Source of the DNA: Closterium sp. Naga37s-1
Taxonomy: Eukaryota; Streptophyta; Zygnematophyceae; Desmidiales; Closteriaceae
Reading direction: 5' to 3'
NCBI GenBank assembly: GCA_947471745.1
Contig: CANJKZ010000065.1
Location: 248,001 to 312,000 of the forward strand
DNA length: 64,000 nt
The notes beneath the pieces were generated by a model. The model had not been told where the DNA came from. It saw only the letters and a list, made by a program, of their open reading frames with translations, and did not search any database. The translations under genes were made by a program, and so were the position numbers. Of the stretch, positions 21,501 to 32,500 are shown piece after piece; the first letter of the stretch is position 1; every line of letters starts with the position of its first letter.

Positions 21501-24500
21501 GGAGCATTGCAAGCAGCCTGCACATGCCCAGCCCATCCCTCCCCCTCTCACCCCCTTTTTCCCTGTGCCCTTCCACTACAGGCGCATCAGCTACAATCAC
21601 TTCTCTGGCACTGTTCCCGAGTGCATCAGCAATCTCAAGAATGCGTACTATCTGTAAGTGAGAAACAACATCCGGTGTCTGTAAGTTGCACGTGCCCCTG
21701 TGCTACGCCCCCTGCAATCACCACCCTGCCTAGTCGCCCTCGCCCCCCCCTCTCCTCCCATGTCCTCTCTTACCCCGACCTCTCATCCCCATGCCCCTCC
21801 TCACGTGTCCCCCTTTTCCTCTCAGCTACATAGACACCAACTGGCTCACCGGCACTCTCCCCAGCACCATAGGAGATCTGCCCATGCTGCAGAACCTGTA
21901 AGCGTGCTGTGCCCATTGTGCCTTGCCCAGACAGCACACTTGCTTGTTGGGTGTCCGTGCCTTGTTAGGGGGCGCTCAGCTTCGTGCCTCCTTGCCAAAG
22001 GTCTTGCCCTCCGCTCTCCTACCTGTTACCTGCAGTCCTCCCCCGTCCCCTGCATTCTTCCTCCCCCCTGCCTCACACCACGCAATCCTGCCCCTGCCTT
22101 TGCCGCTGCCCCTGCCCCACACCATTCGCTCATGATCATCAACCAGAACAGTCTGCAAGGCCCGCTGCCCGCCACCATCACCTGATAAAAGAAGTGATTT
22201 GAGACGTCTCAAAACACTCCTTCCTCACCTCTCCCCGCACCCCACCTTCTCCCCTCCCCGCACCACTCGTGCAGGTTCATCAACCAGAACAGTCTGCAAG
22301 GCCCGCTGCCCGCCACCATCACCTCCCTCACCAACCTCCGCATCCTGTCAGTCAGACCCGCCCCCCTCCCCTTCCCCCTCCTCTTCTGAGCCGCGCCTCT
22401 AAACTACCACCGTCACCTCCCTCACCAACCTCCGTATCCTATTGGTCTGGCTATCCTCTTCTCTCGCCCCTCCTTGCCCCTCCTTGCCCTTCCTTGAACC
22501 CTCTGCTCTCCCCGCTCTTTCGTCTCTCTGCCCTCCCTGCTCTCCCCGCTCTTTCGTCTCTCTGCCCTCCCTGCTCTCCCCGCTCTTTCGTCTCTCTGCC
22601 CTCTCTGCTCTCCCCGCTCTTTCGTCTCTCTGCCCTCTCCGCCCTCTCTGCTCTCTCTGCCCTCTCTTCTCTCGGTGTCCTCTCTACCATTTCTCTTCTT
22701 CTTTTCACCCTGACATGCATCAACCCTCCCTCCCTGCCTTACCTCCCTTGCCATCTGGTTGTTTGATGTGTCGCTCTCCTCTCACTCTCCCCCCCTACCC
22801 CATCATCAACTTCATGAGCAGCAACCCCTATCTGGGCGGTCTTAGCCTGGCCACTTTAGCTCACTCGTCTCTTGCTTCGCTCTCTTCCCCCACCCCCTCT
22901 TCCCATCAGCTTCATGAGCAGCAATCCCTATCTGGATGGTTATCTGCCGTCAGATCTGGGCAACATGGTCAGCCTCACTGACTTGTGAGTGCCTTGCCAT
23001 GCCATGCCCGGTTGGTGCACATGGATAAGCTTACCCAGTCACACCGAGTGAATTCTTGCTTGTCCTGCGATTCTCTCTTCCACATTACCTCGCATGTGCA
23101 CTTCACTTGAGCACAATCATAGCATAGTGTGACAAGCGTCTCTTTGTCATCTCTTTCTCCTTCTCCCGCTTTCCTATTGTCCCCCGCCTACACCTCCCTC
23201 ACTCTTTTCCGCAGCGTGATGGACTTTGCAGCCTTCAACGGCACCATGCCTGAGTTTTGGGTCGACTCAACAACCCCCGCTCCTCCCCCCCCTCCCCTCC
23301 CCCCTTCCTCTCCAACCCTTTCCCTTTGAACCCTCCCCCTGCTTCCCCTTCCACTGCTGCGACAGCGTGATGGAGTTTGCAGCCTTCAACGGCACCATGC
23401 CTGACTCCATCACCAAGCTCACTCGCCTCTCCCGCATGTCAGTCACGTCATGCCACCGCATTCCACCACGTGCCACCACATTCCACCACGTGCCACCACA
23501 TTCCACCACGTGCCACCACATTCCACCACGTGCCACCACATTCCACCCACCACATTCCACCCACCACATTCCACCCACCACATTCCACCACATGCCATGC
23601 GGCCCTGCCCTGCCCTGCCCTGCTCTACCTTGCCATGTCATTCCATGCCATGGAATCATGAAATATGACATGCCAATGGTTTCTACCATCCAACGTCACC
23701 TGCTTTCCTTCCTTTGCATCTTCCCCTTTTCCCCTCCCTCCCTCCCTGCAGTCTGATGGACAACTGTCGCTTCACAGGTTCCATCCCACAAGGAATCAGC
23801 AACCTCAAGGCTCTAACCGTGCTGTGAGCCCTTGCTTGAATAGGTGCTTGCTGGTGTGCTTTAATGGGTGTGGTGTGGTGGTGATGTGAAAGTACTGGAA
23901 GGCGCTCACTGTGCTGGAAGGCGCTCACTGTGCTGGAAGGCGGTGCTAGTTCTATGCGTTTGTTGTGAAAGATCTGTATGGATGGGACTCGCTCGCCTCT
24001 CTCACTCACTCCCTGTTTTGCTCCTCCCCTCCCTGGCACTCCCACTCTCCTCAGATTCTTCCCTGTTTAGGTTTCACTCTCCCGGCCTGGCACTCCCATC
24101 CCCTCCTAGTCCTTTTGGCAATTGCGGGAGTGCCAATGCCTCACCTCCCACATTCCCTTTCATCTTCTTTCTCTCACTCATCTTCACCTCCCACATTCCC
24201 TTTCATCTTCTTTCTCTCACTCATCTTCACCTCCCACATTCCCTTTCATCTTCTTTCTCTCGCTCATCTTCACCTCCCACATTCCCTTTCATCTTCTTTC
24301 TCTCACTCATCTTTACACAATCCCTCGCAGCTATCTGGAAGGCAACCGCTTCTATGGAAGCTTCCCCTCAGGCATCCTGCAGCTTCCTCAGCTCTCACTT
24401 GTGTTAGTCCTTCTCCTCCCAATGGTGTCACCAATCCTGCTCGCACTTGTGTCACCAATCCTGCTCGCACTTGTGTCCACTCTTCCTGCAACCACTTCGC

Positions 24501-25292
24501 TCCACCCTCCTTGTAAGCACTTGGGTCACTATTCCGGCTCCCACTTCTGTCCACCCTTCCTGCTGTCACGTTTGTAGGTGGTTCTGTTCTCAGACCTGTC
24601 TTACCTCTCCAGCCACTTCTTTATCTGTCCATATTAGAGCATGCACTTTGTGCAAGCTACCACGGAATCTCCTTGCTTGAGGTTCATTCATAATCCACTT
24701 ACTTTCTGCATTTATTGCACTGCGTTGCATATGCACTTCAACCGCACCCAACCCACCAGCAACCAGTTCTCGAGTCGAACTGGCCTTGTCTGCATTTCAT
24801 ATGCACCCACCTGTCTTTCACCTGTGTCCCACCCGCACCCACCCCACCAGCAACCTGCATGACAACCAGTTTTCTGGGCCGCTCCCTACAGGATTCCTCA
24901 ACAGCACATTGCTCACAGCCGGCCAATACAACCTGCACCACAACTTCTTCTACGGAACTGCGTCCGTAACCGCCGGTGCGGTTACCAAATGCCCCACGGA
25001 TCAAACTCGTCGTGGGATCTTCTACCAGTCTTCCTTGGCGTATAATTGCTTGAAGTACCCGCCGGGAAGTCCATGCGTGCTGGCAAACAAGGTTGAGAAG
25101 CAGGTGGCAAATTCCACGTGTAAGAGGTTTTGCGGCGCTGATGTGGCAACTTGCGGGGGGCATGGATCGTGCTGGTTTGGTCCTGGAAGGAACCCTTCGT
25201 GTGACTGCGATGTTGGATACGTGCCGGCAGTTGACAAGCAGTCTTGCGTCCCTGCACCTGCACCGGCTCCTTTGATGAGTCTTAGTAGCTGA
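18566..25292 (+). CDS. Secreted leucine-rich-repeat protein with C-terminal EGF-like module (LRR1)
   Basis: Fourteen exons: 18566-18749, 19042-19240, 19701-19772, 20220-20291, 20714-20785, 21177-21248, 21582-21653, 21826-21897, 22275-22346, 22910-22984, 23366-23437, 23752-23823, 24331-24402, 24851-25292, giving 539 aa. Exon 1 encodes a hydrophobic signal (LRALLLAALLVVLSASATSA). Exon 2 is the LRR N-cap (MELRATWG...WNGSNPCSRWWLVSC). Exons 3-13 each encode one 24-25-residue plant-type LRR (L.G.IP/LP), almost all 72 nt in phase 2. The last exon ends in a cysteine cluster CKRFC...CGGHGSCWF...CDCDVGY...C typical of an EGF-like domain. No transmembrane helix or kinase follows, so it is probably extracellular. 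The exon 1 donor (GTAACC at 18750) is the least certain junction. Confidence 0.8.
19288..19556 (+). pseudogene. Two tandem relics of LRR1 exon 2 (3' part) in intron 2
   Basis: 19288-19389 and 19446-19556 repeat the last roughly 100 nt of exon 2 (CWSNGLLRRMDVSSKG... to LEEL) including the GT donor. The second has an indel near 19500 that breaks the frame. Neither has its own good acceptor, so they are not expected to be exons. Confidence 0.85.
20075..20144. repeat. Perfect direct repeat (24 bp) flanking a 22-bp palindrome
   Basis: Copy 1 (20075-20098) and copy 2 (20121-20144) are identical 24-mers starting GGTAGCATGCTCACC. Between them, with no spare base, lies the perfect palindrome 20099-20120 (AG-TTTTGAGACGTCTCAAAA-CT). 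In LRR1 intron 3. Confidence 0.95.
20319..20431. repeat. Palindrome pair plus relic of LRR1 exon 4
   Basis: TTTTGAGTCGACTCAA (20319-20334) follows shortly after the exon 4 donor. A diverged version TTTCGAGTCGAATCAAA lies at 20364-20380. Immediately after it starts a copy of the last 52 nt of exon 4 with its donor (20379-20431). Confidence 0.85.
20840..21000. repeat. Relics of LRR1 exon 5 around a GAGGCGCCTC palindrome
   Basis: Short copies of the exon 5 end (CAGCTCACCAACATGCGCA and a diverged one) lie at about 20845-20872 and 20965-20998. Between them at 20887-20904 is the perfect palindrome TTTTGAGGCGCCTCAAAA. Confidence 0.8.
21330..21401 (+). pseudogene. Relic of LRR1 exon 6
   Basis: A diverged copy of exon 6, best at its 3' end (CTCTGCACCATGACGACC... 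then CTGGGAGCTGTAA). It lies 80 bp after the real exon in the intron. Confidence 0.7.
22135..22441 (+). pseudogene. Relics of LRR1 exon 9 on both sides of the true exon, one joined to a palindrome
   Basis: 22135-22184 copies the first part of exon 9 (ATCAACCAGAACAGTCTGC...) and ends at the palindrome TTTGAGACGTCTCAAA (22198-22213). The true exon is 22275-22346. A third copy of its 3' end lies at about 22405-22441. Confidence 0.85.
22803..23262 (+). pseudogene. Relics of LRR1 exons 10 and 11
   Basis: 22803-22850 copies the start of exon 10 (TTCATGAGCAGCAACCCCTA). 23212-23255 copies the start of exon 11 (CGTGATGGACTTTGCAGCC) and runs into a degenerate palindrome TTTTGGGTCGACTCAA (23255-23270). 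Confidence 0.75.
23455..23600. repeat. 19-bp minisatellite (CCACCACATTCCACCACGTG type)
   Basis: About seven copies of CACATTCCACCACGTGCCAC and its shortened derivatives in an LRR1 intron. Confidence 0.9.
24145..24312. repeat. About 42-bp tandem repeat, four copies
   Basis: The unit CACCTCCCACATTCCCTTTC plus ATCTTCTTTCTCTCACTCATCT is repeated nearly unchanged in the intron before LRR1 exon 13. Confidence 0.9.
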
Positions 25293-26583
25293 TTATTTAT
25301 GTTTTATAGGTAGTAAAGCTGTATTTCCTGTGAAAACGGAAGAGATTTGTAGCATATTGCATTTTAGTTGCTGTTCCCCGTACGTTAGCGGATTGTTTCA
25401 TGTGGTGTACGCGCTACATGTCAGGTGAAAAGTAACCTGGGCCTCAGGTGTGCAATCATGAACACTACACACTGTGCCACCTGCTGGGGACTGAAACAAT
25501 CAGACATCCAGATCAACTCATACAACAACAGACCGGACAGCACCGACATGAAATACATTTCCAACTGCTCGGCAGCACAGCGCATGTTGCGCTACAGCTC
25601 ATGCGTTTCCGACGGCGCGGTGGCGGTGTGTGGAGGTAGGACACGGCGCACGGTGCAGGGCTGGCGGGGGAAACACATCATGATGCTCATCATGTTGTCG
25701 CGTCGCATCGAAGCGATGCCGAGCAGCACCAACCAATCACGGCTAACGTGGCAACATCGCGCCACAGCAAATGATCACGCAGGTGACGGGCGGGTTGAGT
25801 AACCCAACAGCAACCAGCAATTTCTCCTGACGTTCCGCTTTCGCCGTCGCTTTCGCCCCATTCAGCCCGCCCCAAAATTCACCCAACCAAGCCCCTCCAC
25901 CAACCAGCCGCACTGACTTCTGGCCCTCGCGCGGGGACGAGGGGAGGGTGGAAACAACCTAATTCGCGCCACCAACCACCCTTTGGTTGCACTGCGCATA
26001 CACCTTTGGGAAGGGAAAGGTGGAAAAAAGAGACATGCGATTACATCCGACCTCTATGCACCGACTTTATCCGTAACCACCGCTCTCGCTACAAGCATCT
26101 GCGCAATAGTGCACGAGACTGTTCCTCAAAGGCGGAGCTTGGCCGTCCTTGCTATTGCTGCGCCTACTTTCCTTCCTGCGTACACCTGCATCTGCATTCT
26201 ACCAGCCGATCATCTCCGTTCTCTCAATCAACAACCTCCAAAGCACGGCAATAGTGTAGTGCAGTAGTCCTATGTTGATTTTTGAGTCGACTCGAGAAAG
26301 CACGGCGATAGCCCTGTATAGTAGTCCTCTGTAGTGCGCCAGCAGCCGTCCCGCGTGCCCCTCCGACTGCCGAACCTTGGGGCGTGCGCGCTAGAAGTGG
26401 CTTGAAAGTACAGAGGCGTTGACGCAGGAGCATTGACATCAGAGGGTTTGGGATCAGATCAAAGGAGAACGACACTCTTGCTGACCTGCGAACGGCTAGT
26501 GAGTGCCGTCACGAGCGCCGGGTCTTAGGGAAAGAGCAACACGAGTTTTGCGAGCGTCGCATGCCCATTTCGTGCATCTAGAC
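25293..26583. other. Intergenic between LRR1 and LRR2
   Basis: No coding sequence recognised. Contains a palindrome-centred duplication at 26240-26330. The LRR2 promoter should lie in the right part, but no clear TATA box is seen. Confidence 0.5.
26240..26330. repeat. Diverged direct repeat flanking a GAGTCGACTC palindrome (intergenic)
   Basis: AAGCACGGCAATAG...AGTAGTCCTATG on the left recurs as AAGCACGGCGATAG...AGTAGTCCTCTG on the right of TTTTTGAGTCGACTCGAGAAA (26278-26298). This is the only clear case outside a gene, showing the pattern is not restricted to introns. Confidence 0.8.
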
Positions 26584-29500
26584 ATGGCGACGATAGTCGC
26601 GCATTCGCGAAGTCGGGTTACCCTGCGTCAGATAGTTCTCTTCGCCGCGCTTGTTTCCCTTCTCACGTCGCCAGCAATTGCCATTCGCGTTGCGCCAGCA
26701 CCCGCCCCTTCGCCATCCTCCGAGACGGGACCTGTCTACTTGACTGACCCGCTGCCAGAATCCGTCAACCCGTCCGATCGTCAGTCAATCATTGACGGGC
26801 TGCTGACAGACCCCCGTGAAGCCAAACTGCCCCCGGGGCTGCAAGTACCGAAGCGGGACACGCTGCCGATCGTGACGGACCCGACATACGTGAACTCGAT
26901 AGTAGCAGCAGCGGAGGAGCCTGTAGAAGACTTTATAGTGGAGGAGGAGGAGGAGAGGGAGGGGGAGGGGCAGGGGGAGCGGGAGGGGCAGGGGGAGTGG
27001 GAGGGGGAGGGGAAGGGGGGAGGGGGAGGGTGACGACGAAGGGAGTGACTCCCAAGGGAGCGCCCGTCTACTTGCACAGCTCCCAGAGTACGACCACCGC
27101 TCTTTAGGATCAACTCGCTTTGAGTCGCATCCGTCTATTGTCACGCTCTTTCTACTGCGCCCGTTTACCTGCACAGCTCCCAGAGTACGACCACCGCTCT
27201 TTAGAGTCGACTTACTCACAGTCACTTCGGTTCATTGTCATACACTTTACTGATCCTCCCGTCTACTTGCACAGCTCTCAGAGTACCACGGCCGCTCTTT
27301 CCGCTCTTTCCGCTCTTTCCGCTCTTTCCGCTCCTGCTCTTCTTCCCCTCCGTCCGCCGCCCCTCCATCCATCCCTCAGCCGTTCCCACATCCCCCGCCG
27401 CCTCTCTCCCGCTCGACTGCATTTCAATACTTCGCTCTCCTCCCCTCGTTTCCGCCTCTCCTCCCTTCCCCTCACCCGCTTCCCTCTTTTTACTCCAACC
27501 CCCCTTCCCACCACCCCCCTCCTCCCCCCTTCCCCTAGCCCGCCAGTCGCGCCGACGATGGAGCACAAGGCGGTGTGGGGCAAGACGCGGACCTCGCATC
27601 GTGATTAGCCGTTCGTCTCTTCAACCCTCCCCCCTTCCTCTCTTCCCCGCCCCCCCCCTTCTTCTCCAGCATCCATCCGCTCCTCTTTCCAACTCTACTC
27701 GCGTATACCTCTGCTTGCCTCACCCCCCTCCCCCCTCCCCCCCGCCCGCCAGTCGCGCCGATGATGGAGCTCAAGGCCGTGTGGGGGAAGACGGCGGATC
27801 TGTCCACGTGGGTGGCCACCAATCCGTGCGCCACGTGGCAGCTCGTGCAGTGCTGGACGAACGGCTACATCCGTCGCATGGAGATGAGTTATCAGGAGCT
27901 CTTCGCCACGCTGCCCTCCGCCATCGGCGCGCTTACCCAGATGGAGGAATTGTGAGTCCCTCCTCCTCACCCGCCGCCGCCGCCGCCGCCGCCACCGCCG
28001 CCGTTGCCGCTGCTGCCGCCCCCGCCGCCGCTTCTTAATTTGCCTTCGTGCCTCTCCCCGGTCCCATCACATCACATCCCATCACATCACATCACATCAC
28101 ATCCCATCACATCACATCACATCACATCACATCACATCACATCACATCACATCACATCACATCACATCACATCACATCACATCACATCCCATCACTGCCC
28201 ATGCCTTCTCCCCGCTGTCTTTTCCTTATGTTTCTCGCCCCTTGTGTGCCGCCCTGTGCGGGCCGCCCCGTGCAATCAGCTTCGCGGTACACACGGCGAC
28301 ATTCCCTCTCGCATGCACCCATGCCTTCTCCCTCAACTGTCTTTTTCCCCATGCCTCTCGCCCCTCCCCTCGCCTCCCCCTCCCCCGCACCAGCTTCGCG
28401 GTGAAGAATTGGATCTATGGCGACATTCCTGACTCCTTCAGCAACCTCGTCAACCTCAAGAACCTGTCAGTGCCCCTCTGCCCTGCCCCGCACGCCCCGC
28501 ACGCCCCGCACGCCCCGCACGCCCCGCACGCCCCGCACGCCCCGCACGCCCCGCACGCCCCGCATGCCCCGCACGCAATGCCCGCCCCGTCTGCCGACTC
28601 CCCCTGCCCTCTGCATCACTCCAAACCCTTTCCCTCACGTTCCGTCTCTTCCTCATGCCTTTATTTTCCGCTCTTAACCTCCCCACCCTCTCCCACCCCA
28701 ACCCCGGACGCTCCCCCTGCCCTCTCCCCTCTGCTCTCACACGTATCTGTCCCCTTCCCCCCCCTCTGTCCCTTTCCATTCCCCCCTTACCCCCTTCCCC
28801 CCTCTCCCCGCTTCCCCCCCTCACCCCCACAGGCAGCTGTACCAGAACTTTCTCAACGGCACCATCCCGGCTTCCATGGGCCGCATGACCAGCCTGTACC
28901 AGCTGTGAGTGTAACTGGAGACGGAAGGGGTGGGGGGAGACGGAAGGGGTGGGGGGAGAGGGAAGGAGGGGGGGGGGTTGTATGGTGCTGTGACTGTAGC
29001 GGGGGGCGGTAGCCATGACCAGCATTTATCAGCAGCCGTGAGTGCTGGCGTCCAGCCTTTATTCCTTCGTTTGAAGGGCTGGGAGCATGGCACGCGCATG
29101 TAGGCTGGGAGCATGGCACGCGCATGTAGGCTGGGAGCATGGCACGCGCATGTAGGCTGGGAGCATGGCACGCGCATGTATAAACTCACTGCTCTCGCCA
29201 TCGTTGCTCCCTCTCTCCCTGTCCCTGTTTGCGTGTGTGCTCACTCTGTGTTCTTCTCTGCCTGTGTGCCCCTGTGCCCTTGTGTGCATGCCGTGTCTGT
29301 GCCTCTGTGCCCCTGTGTGCATGCTGTGTGTGTGTGCGTGAATGGCTGCATGGCTGCATGGCTGCATGGCGGGCAGGCATCTGAACCTTAACTACCTCAC
29401 GGGAGGCATACCAGACACCTTCTCTAACCTTGTCAACATGCAGAAATTGTGAGTCGCCTCTGTGCCTCTGCATGTGCATGTGCATGTGCGTGTGCATGTG

Positions 29501-32500
29501 CGTGTGCATGTGCGTGTGCATGTGCCTCTGCATGTTCGTGCGCGAATGCACTCCTCACAACCCCTCTTATCCGTCTCTCCTCAACTCCCCTTCTTCTGGT
29601 CCTAATATCCACCCTCCTCATCCCCACTCCTCACCACCCCCTCCTCCCGCCCTCCCCGTGCATAACAGCTACGTACCCAGCAACCTGCTCAACTCCACCT
29701 TCCCCACCGTCGTTTGCACCATGACCAACCTGCGCCAGCTGTGAGTACTGAACCCACCCCCGCCTCGCTCCTCTCCCCGCCTCTCTCATTGATCCCGTTG
29801 ACCCCTGTTGACCCCTGTTGACCCCTGTTGACCCCTGTTGACCTGCTTTGCATCCGCTTCTGCACACCCCTCAACCCCCTCCCCCACTCGCCCCTCCAGC
29901 CGCCTGAGCGCGAACCGCTTCACAGGGCCCGTGTCGAGCTGCCTCAGTCTTGGGACGTCTCAAACCCCTTCCCCCTCACCTCTTCCTCATCTCGTTTGCC
30001 CCACTTCACCCCCCCCTCAACCCGCTCCCCCTCTCTCCCCTCCAGCCGCCTGAGTGCCAATCGCTTCACAGGGCCCGTGTCGAGCTGCCTCGGCCGGCTC
30101 AAGAACCTCAACTACATGTGAGCAAAGCACATGTGCACCACCCTCCACCTCTCTGCACCACTCTTCACCACTCCCCACCACTCAATACCACACCGCACCC
30201 AGCTCTGGACAGTGATCCGCGCCTTCCATGGTGCCACGCTCTAACCCCATGGCTCTCGGCCTTGCACCCTTGCTCTAGTATCGACTGAGAGAAGTCTAGT
30301 TTTGAGGCGCCTCAAAACTAGACCGCTCTAACCCCATGCCTCTCGGCCTTGCACCCTTGCTCTAGTTCCGACCGGCCATATCGCATTCTCCCGTGCCTCT
30401 TGCTCTCGCACACTTGCTGACCTCACGCCCTCCGTGCCTCTCCCTCCGCCCCTCCCTCGCCCCTCCCCTCCCACCCACCAGCTACAATCCCAGACACCAG
30501 ACACCAACAAGTTTGACGGTGTGCTGCCATCCAGCATCGGCGCCATCAAGTTAGGCGCCAGGCACTGACCTCGTGCCCTTACTCCCTCCTCTCCCCTCCC
30601 TCCCTCGCCCCCTCCCCTCCCCACCCCACCAGGTACATAGACACGAACAAGTTTGACGGTGTGCTGCCATCCAGCATCGGCACCATCATGCCTCTCACCA
30701 ACCTGTACGTGCGCATGGGCGTGCTGCATGCGCACATGCACATAGGCGCAGACGCACATGTGCATTTATACTTGCAAGTTCACCAGCCTGCCGTCCAGCA
30801 TCGGCACCATCATGCCGCTCACCAACCCGTACGTGGCGTGGGGGGGGGTTCGGGCATTTGCACATGGGCATGTGTTGTACGGGGGACTTTTGAGACGTCT
30901 CAAATGGCGTGGGGGGGGGTTCGGGCATTTGCACATGGGCATGTGTTGTACGGGGGGGTGCATGTTTTTTGAGACGTCTCAAATGTTGTACGGGGGGGTG
31001 CATGTGTGCACACGTGGGGCACTCACCAACCTGTACGTGGCGTGCTGCCCCAACCTGTACGTGGCGTGCTGCCCCAACCTGTACGTGGCGTGCTGCCCCA
31101 ACCTGTACGTGGCGTGCTGCACCAACCTGTATGTGGCGTGCTGCCCCAACCTGTACGTGGCGTGCTGCCCCAACCTGTATGTGGCGTGCTGCCCCAACCT
31201 GTATGTGGCGTGCTGCCCCAACCTGTACGTGGCGTGCTGCCCCAACCTGTACGTGGCGTGCTGCCCCAACCTGTACGTGGCGTGCTGCACCAACCTGTAC
31301 GTGGCGTGCTGCACCAACCTGTACGTGGCGTGCTGCCCCAACCTGTACGTGGCGTGCTGCCCCAACCTGTATGTGGCGTGCTGCCCCAACCTGTATGTGG
31401 CGTGCTGCCCCAACCTGTACGTGGCGTGCTGCCCCAACCTGTACGTGGCGTGCTGCACCAACCTGTACGTGGCGTGCTGCACCAACCTGTACGTGGCGTG
31501 CTGCCCCAACCTGTACGTGGCGTGCTGCACCAACCTGTACGTGGCGTGCTGCCCCAACCTGTACGTGGCGTGCTGCACCAACCTGTACGTGGCGTGCTGC
31601 ACCAACCTGTACGTGGCGTGCTGCCCCAACCTGTACGTGGCGTGCTGCCCCAACCTGTACGTGGCGTGCTGCCCCAACCTGTACGTGGCGTGCTGCCCCA
31701 ACCTGTATGTGGCGTGCTGCCCCAACCTGTATGTGGCGTGCTGCCCCAACCTGTACGTGGCGTGCTGCCCCAACCTGTACGTGGCGTGCTGCACCAACCT
31801 GTACGTGGCGTGCTGCACCAACCTGTACGTGGCGTGCTGCCCCAACCTGTACGTGGCGTGCTGCACCAACCTGTACGTGGCGTGCTGCCCCAACCTGTCT
31901 GTACGTGGCGTGCTGCCCCAACCTGTACGTGGCGTGCTGCCCCAACCTGTACGTGGCGTGCTGCCCCAACCTGTCTGTACGTGGCGTGCTGCCCCAACCT
32001 GTACGTGGCGTGCTGCCCCAACCTGTACGTGGCGTGCTGCCCCAACCTGTACGTGGCGTGCTGCCCCAACCTGTACGTGGCGTGCTGCCCCAACCTGTAC
32101 GTGGCGTGCTGCCCCAACCTGTACGTGGCGTGCTGCCCCAACCTGTACGTGGCGTGCTGCCCCAACCTGTACGTGGCGTGCTGCCCCAACCTGTACGTGG
32201 CGTGCTGCCCCAACCTGTACGTGGCGTGCTGCCCCAACCTGTACGTGGCGTGCTGCCCCAACCTGTACGTGGCGTGCTGCCCCAACCTGTATGTGGCGTG
32301 CTGCCCCAACCTGTATGTGGCGTGCTGCCCCAACCTGTACGTGGCGTGCTGCCCCAACCTGTACGTGGCGTGCTGCCCCAACCTGTACGTGGCGTGCTGC
32401 CCCAACCTGTACGTGGCGTGCTGCACCAACCTGTACGTGGCGTGCTGCCCCAACCTGTACGTGGCGTGCTGCCCCAACCTGTATGTGGCGTGCTGCCCCA

